Shown here: positions 22,286 through 25,567 of the stretch, piece after piece
Layout: the number at the start of each line of letters is the position of its first letter
Numbering within the stretch: the stretch's first letter is position 1
NCBI GenBank assembly: GCA_035264765.1
Contig: DATFPQ010000311.1
Coordinates: 1-25,567, forward strand
Direction: 5' to 3'
DNA: 25,567 bases
Source of the DNA: DATFPQ01 sp035264765
Lineage (GTDB): Bacteria > Actinomycetota > Actinomycetes > Actinomycetales > Angustibacteraceae
The notes under the pieces: model-generated
Database searches by the model: none
Seen by the model: only the letters and a program-made list of their open reading frames with translations
What the model was told of the DNA's origin: nothing
Made by a program: the position numbers and the translations under genes

Positions 22286-23968
22286 GTGGCCAGACGGACC
22301 GGCGGGCAGGCAAAGGGCAAGGCAGTACCGGGGAGCGGGAGCCGAGACGGCTCCGCCGGGAGTACGAAGGCGCCCCCGGAGGAACGGCTCGGCCGGTATC
22401 GCTCGATGCGGAACTTCGCGTCCACGCCTGAGCCATCGGGCGCGGCTGCGGCGCCCGGGGCGAGCGCGACGCGGCGGTTCGTCGTCCAGCGGCACCGCGC
22501 CCGCCGCCTGCACTACGACCTGCGCTTCGAGATCGACGGGGTGTTGGTGAGCTGGGCGGTGCCGAAGGGTCCCACCCTCGACCCGGCGGCGAGGCGCAAC
22601 GCCATCCACGTCGAGGACCACCCGCTGGAGTACGCCGACTTCGAGGGCGTCATCCCGGCCGGGGGTTACGGCGGTGGGGACGTGATCGTCTGGGACCGCG
22701 GAACCTGGGAGCCGTACGGGACGGAGGACCCGGCCGCGGCGGTCGCGTCCGGGGAGCTGCACGCCAACGTGTACGGGTCCAAGCTGCGGGGCCGGTTCGT
22801 GCTGGTGCGCCGCGGCGAGGACCGTCCCGGCAAGGAGCAGTGGCTGCTGGTGCACAAGCACGACGCCGCCGCGGTCGAGGGCTGGGACCCGGAGGACCAC
22901 CCGCGGTCGGTCCTCAGCGGGCGCACCAACGATGAGGTCAAGGCAGACCCGGACCGGCTCTGGCGTTCCGACCTGCCGGCCGCGGAGGCCTCGATCGAGC
23001 TCCGTCCGACGCCGATCAGCGGGCCGGGTGCGGACGCCCTTGCCGCCCTCGACGACCTGGGCCCGCAGGGAACCTGGGAGGTGTACGGACGACGGCTGCG
23101 TGTGACGAACCTCGACAAGGTGCTGTTCCCGGCCCGGCCCGGTGAGGAGCCGGTGACCAAGCGGGAGCTGATCTCGTACGCGGCTCGGGTCGCGCCTGTC
23201 GCGCTCCCCTACCTCGAAGGACGCGCGCTGAACCTGCACCGCTACCCGCACGGCGCCGGCACCAAGGGCTTCTGGCACAAGCAGCTGCCGGCGCACGCCC
23301 CGTCGTGGCTGTCCCGCTGGCAGAACCCGGAAGCCGACCACGGCGAGACGACGACGTACCTCGTGGCCGACGAACCCGCGGCCGTGGTGTGGGCGGCCAA
23401 CTTCGGGGCGTTGGAGTGGCACGCGTGGACGTCCCGGACGGATGCGCCGCACTGCCCGACCTACGCGATGATCGACCTCGACCCGGGGCCGGCGACCTCG
23501 TGGGACGACCTGCTGGTGCTGGCCCGGCTGCACCGGACCGCGCTGGAGCACCTGGGGGTCCGGGCTGCAGTGAAGGTGACCGGACGACGCGGCATCCAGA
23601 TCTGGATCCCGATCACGCCGGGGCCCGGGTTCCACGAGACGCGTGCGTGGGTGGAGCAGGTGTCCCGTGCTGTCGGGGCAACGGTTCCCGAGCTGGTGAG
23701 CTGGAAGTGGCAGGTGGCCGAACGTGGTGGCCTCGCCCGTCTGGACTACACGCAGAACGCGATCAACAAAACCCTGGTGGCGCCGTACAGCCCGCGCCCC
23801 GGTGCGGGCGCTCCCGTGTCGGCACCGATCTCCTGGGACGAGCTGGACGACCCGGACCTACGCCCGGACCGGTTCACCATCCGGTCGGTGCTGGAGCGGG
23901 TCGAGAAGCACGGAGACCTCTTCCGGACCGTGCTGGCTGATGACCAGGTGCTGCCGCGGTTGGATTGA
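22286..23968 (+). CDS. ligD: LigD-type end-joining protein (phosphoesterase and polymerase domains)
   Basis: A 560-residue protein of bacterial non-homologous end joining. The N-terminal 3'-phosphoesterase domain (about residues 55-200) has RFVVQRHRARRLHYDLRFEI and HVEDHPLEYADFEG with the catalytic His residues. A linker (about 200-260) leads to a LigD-type primase-polymerase domain (about 265-550). Within it are NLDKVLFPARP, RALNLHRYPHG, the metal-binding Asp397/Asp399 of MIDLDPG, and TGRRGIQIW, where Gln438 stands at the position usually held by His in GLH. NAINKTLVAPYSPRP is also typical. No ATP-dependent ligase domain is present, so a separate ligase must complete joining. GTG 22286 is the best start, but no ribosome binding site is visible. 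No ku gene is nearby. Confidence 0.9.
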   Translation: MARRTGGQAKGKAVPGSGSRDGSAGSTKAPPEERLGRYRSMRNFASTPEPSGAAAAPGASATRRFVVQRHRARRLHYDLRFEIDGVLVSWAVPKGPTLDPAARRNAIHVEDHPLEYADFEGVIPAGGYGGGDVIVWDRGTWEPYGTEDPAAAVASGELHANVYGSKLRGRFVLVRRGEDRPGKEQWLLVHKHDAAAVEGWDPEDHPRSVLSGRTNDEVKADPDRLWRSDLPAAEASIELRPTPISGPGADALAALDDLGPQGTWEVYGRRLRVTNLDKVLFPARPGEEPVTKRELISYAARVAPVALPYLEGRALNLHRYPHGAGTKGFWHKQLPAHAPSWLSRWQNPEADHGETTTYLVADEPAAVVWAANFGALEWHAWTSRTDAPHCPTYAMIDLDPGPATSWDDLLVLARLHRTALEHLGVRAAVKVTGRRGIQIWIPITPGPGFHETRAWVEQVSRAVGATVPELVSWKWQVAERGGLARLDYTQNAINKTLVAPYSPRPGAGAPVSAPISWDELDDPDLRPDRFTIRSVLERVEKHGDLFRTVLADDQVLPRLD

Positions 23969-24043
23969 CGCTTTCCTATGTGCTACTGTTGTCACTTCTA
24001 CCCAGCCGGTTCGACTTGCTTTCGCCGATGTCCGCCGTACTTG

Positions 24044-24601
24044 CTATTGACCCAGCCTGCCGTCGATCCGTTCCCGCAGCAGGTCGGCGTGGCCGTTGTG
24101 ACGCGCGTACTCCTCGATCATGTGAACTAGGACCTCTCGCAGCGACATCGGACCGTGCGAGGCAACGTTCCCCGTGATGTCGAGATCGGGTGCCTGCGCG
24201 ACGAACTGGTCCGCAAAGGCGGTCTCTGACCGCCACACCTCCCACGCCTGCGCGACCACGTCGGGGTCGGCCACCGCGCCGTCGAAGTCGCCGTCGGGGT
24301 CGGCGTCGGTGCGGAAGTGCGGCGGTGCATCCTGCCCGGCCAGCACCCGCCGGAACCAGCCTCGTTCGACGTCGGCCATATGCCGTACCAGTCCTAGCAG
24401 CGACATGGTGGACGGCTCCACGGACCGGCGGGCCAGGTCGCTCGGTTCCAGCCCGGAGCACTTCAGCTCCAGGGTGAGGCGCTGGCACCGCAGGTACTCC
24501 GCGAGGGTGGCGCGCTCGTCCCTGAGCAGTGGGCCGTGCTCCCGCGGGTCCTGGTCGGCGTCCACGAACATGTCGGCTCGTCGGCTGATCATGCTGGACA
24601 T
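24044..24601 (-). CDS. DinB/DUF664-family protein
   Basis: A 185-residue cytosolic protein of the DinB-like four-helix family (DUF664 type), many members of which are small metal-binding enzymes or thiol transferases. Helical blocks seen: ATLAEYLRCQRLTLELKCSGL, TMSLLGLVRHMADVERGWFRR and SLREVLVHMIEEYARHNGHADLLRERIDG. His residues in LVRHMADVE, VLVHMIEEYARHNGHADLLR are placed for metal binding as in relatives. The ATG at 24601 is taken as the start, with a second ATG 4 codons in; the ribosome binding site is weak. The MmcQ-like gene lies 60 bp upstream on the same strand. Exact function unknown. Confidence 0.88.
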   Translation of the reverse strand: MSSMISRRADMFVDADQDPREHGPLLRDERATLAEYLRCQRLTLELKCSGLEPSDLARRSVEPSTMSLLGLVRHMADVERGWFRRVLAGQDAPPHFRTDADPDGDFDGAVADPDVVAQAWEVWRSETAFADQFVAQAPDLDITGNVASHGPMSLREVLVHMIEEYARHNGHADLLRERIDGRLGQ

Positions 24602-24661
24602 CTTCGGTGATCCACGCGCGGTTTCACCACGGGCAGCGACACCCGATCCGATGGCGCTCGA

Positions 24662-24964
24662 CTAGCGGCCAGACGCCAGCCGGTACGACTCCTGCAGGAG
24701 CTCCTCGAGCTCGTCGGGCTCCAGCCGCTCCAGGCGCACCAGCACGAGGTTGGGCGAGCGGTCGTGATGAGGGGTCCAGAAGTACCTTTCGGGGTCTGTG
24801 CCGGCGAGGGCCTCGCGCTCCTCGGTCTTCACGGTGAGGACGCCGTCCTCCCAGATCCGGGCCATGAGGGTGCGGGCGAACCATGCGGGCCTCCCCCAGC
24901 TCGGGCGTTCGGTGACACCGGGCAGCGAGAGACAGAACGCGCGCACCGCATCCTCGGTCACCAC
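24662..24964 (-). CDS. MmcQ/YjbR-family protein
   Basis: A 100-residue protein of the MmcQ/YjbR family, small proteins with a CyaY-like/YjbR fold often called DNA-binding by homology. VRAFCLSLPGVTERPSWGRPAWF, the Ala/Arg-Ile-Trp segment MARIWEDGVLTVKT, ERYFWTPHHDRSPNLVLVRL and the C-terminal ELEELLQESYRLAS match the family in order. Two GTG codons (24964, 24961) precede TEDAVRAF, and family members usually start about there. An ATG at 25000 would add 12 residues. No ribosome binding site is clear for any of them. It probably shares a transcript with the DinB-like gene. Confidence 0.82.
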   Translation of the reverse strand: MVTEDAVRAFCLSLPGVTERPSWGRPAWFARTLMARIWEDGVLTVKTEEREALAGTDPERYFWTPHHDRSPNLVLVRLERLEPDELEELLQESYRLASGR

Positions 24965-25000
24965 GCGGCAACGATGCCGTGGCGCGGGGCGGGTGTCCAT

Positions 25001-25405
25001 CGGTCGCCGTGTTGGTCCTGCCCGTGCGGATAGGCGGCGGAACAAGGCGGGCACGCAGGTCGGGCCCACCTCGCCGGCTTTCTGCGGTGCGGCGCTGATG
25101 GCGTTCCGGAGTCCGGGAGACGCACGGATACCCGCCACTGCGGCGCATGGGGACTGGGGTATGCCGGCCTGCCCTCCACCTCGGAGGCACGTAGCCCGGG
25201 GGTTCTGTCAACGAGGCACTCCGGATTCTTTGCCAGCCATCGCTCGCGGCGTCCTGGGCGTCCGCTGCAGGGTCTACAGCGGCAGTCGCCAGTCGCGTTC
25301 ACGGTGGTCTGCGGCGCATGGGCACGCGCCATGTGTTCTGCCGTGGGTACCGCCGGACATTCGAGCGTCGTTCCGCCAGGTTTGCACACCGTTGCCCACA
25401 GGGGC
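25001..25405. other. Gap with no gene found
   Basis: About 400 bp between the MmcQ-like gene and the SOS-regulated promoter. Open frames here have Arg/Pro-rich compositions and no recognisable motif or ribosome binding site. A small inverted repeat (CCGCTG and CAGCGG, near 25261-25281) is the only structure seen. Confidence 0.5.
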
Positions 25406-25434
25406 TTGTAGGTGGCTTCTTGCTTCGCTACAAT
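25406..25434 (+). promoter_or_regulatory. Promoter, -35 TTGTAG and -10 TACAAT
   Basis: TTGTAG (25406-25411) and TACAAT (25429-25434) are separated by exactly 17 bp, the best sigma-70-type promoter in the window. The expected start point is about 25441, at or beside the GTG of the partial gene. Confidence 0.75.
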
Positions 25435-25449
25435 CGAACATGTGTTCGA
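25434..25449. promoter_or_regulatory. LexA-binding SOS box
   Basis: TCGAACATGTGTTCGA matches the actinobacterial SOS box (TCGAAC, 4 nt, GTTCGA) with both half-sites perfect. Its first base is the last base of the -10 hexamer, so bound LexA would block the promoter and DNA damage would release it. Confidence 0.85.
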
Positions 25450-25567
25450 GACTCCGATGGTTCCGCGGACCGCCCCGGTGGTGGACCCGGACCTGCCATG
25501 GGAGCAGTACCGCGAGCTGGACCCGATCGGCGCGGCCCAGGACCAGGCCTGGTACTGGGCCTTCGAC
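25442..25567 (+). CDS. DNA-damage-inducible gene, N-terminal part, unidentified
   Basis: From GTG 25442, inside the SOS box, the frame reads VFETPMVPRTAPVVDP, then LPWEQYRELDPIGAAQDQA and WYWAFD before the edge. The composition is protein-like, unlike the Arg/Trp-rich frame of the ATG at 25440. A third choice is the in-frame ATG at 25457. With the -10 element ending 7 nt before the GTG, the mRNA would be leaderless. SOS boxes of this exact form lie just before 13E12-repeat/DUF222 HNH endonuclease genes in actinobacteria. The first 42 residues do not let me confirm that family, so the product stays open. Confidence 0.55.
   Translation, partial: MFETPMVPRTAPVVDPDLPWEQYRELDPIGAAQDQAWYWAFD

Noticed and set aside
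24958..25389. 143-residue minus-strand frame in the gap before the SOS promoter
   Set aside because: Pro/Arg/Cys-rich, no ribosome binding site, and it overlaps the MmcQ-like start; treated as chance in high-GC DNA.
1..25567. CRISPR arrays, insertion sequences, prophage genes, attachment sites
   Set aside because: I saw no regularly spaced repeats, transposase or integrase motifs. The single tRNA has no visible duplicated 3' end nearby.

Overview
This is a very GC-rich stretch with frequent GTG starts and GTGA/ATGA gene overlaps, typical of an actinobacterium. The phosphatidylinositol mannoside (PIM) gene order and an SsgA-like protein point to the filamentous or sporulating branches (Streptomyces, Geodermatophilus, Frankia, Kineosporia-like lineages). 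I cannot name the species from sequence alone.

Region 1 (1 to about 13.6 kb) is conserved chromosomal core. On the minus strand it reads MOSC protein, thrS, HIT/Ap4A phosphorylase, [plus-strand EF-G paralogue and minus-strand serine hydrolase], PI-phosphate synthase, PIM acyltransferase, PimA mannosyltransferase, LemA-like membrane protein, then the start of pdxS. Phosphatidylinositol and early PIM synthesis is built by three genes overlapping by 4 bp. thrS and the HIT gene are coupled the same way. To the right are a ChaB-like protein, tRNA-Val(CAC), a PGPGW membrane protein, an SsgB-like regulator and a PabC-like class IV aminotransferase.

Region 2 (about 13.7 to 17.4 kb) is more variable. 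It holds an eroded parallel beta-helix gene with two frameshifts and no 3' end. An orphan lipoprotein leader on the opposite strand abuts it. Then come two signalling genes: a REC-PAS-PAS-histidine kinase followed by an unusual REC-RsbW-like ATPase fusion.

Region 3 (17.5 to 21.7 kb) carries hydrolases: an exported TAP-family peptidase, an exported SGNH lipase/esterase with an added C-terminal tail, and a small esterase. Between the first two is a 45-codon reading frame with a ribosome binding site and a 17-bp hairpin downstream.

Region 4 (21.7 kb to the end) holds a degenerate anti-sigma-type ATPase, a LigD-type end-joining protein (phosphoesterase plus polymerase, no ligase), DinB-like and MmcQ/YjbR-like proteins. 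At the right edge is the start of a gene whose promoter carries an exact actinobacterial SOS box. Several genes have a -10 hexamer 6-7 nt before the start codon, suggesting leaderless transcripts.
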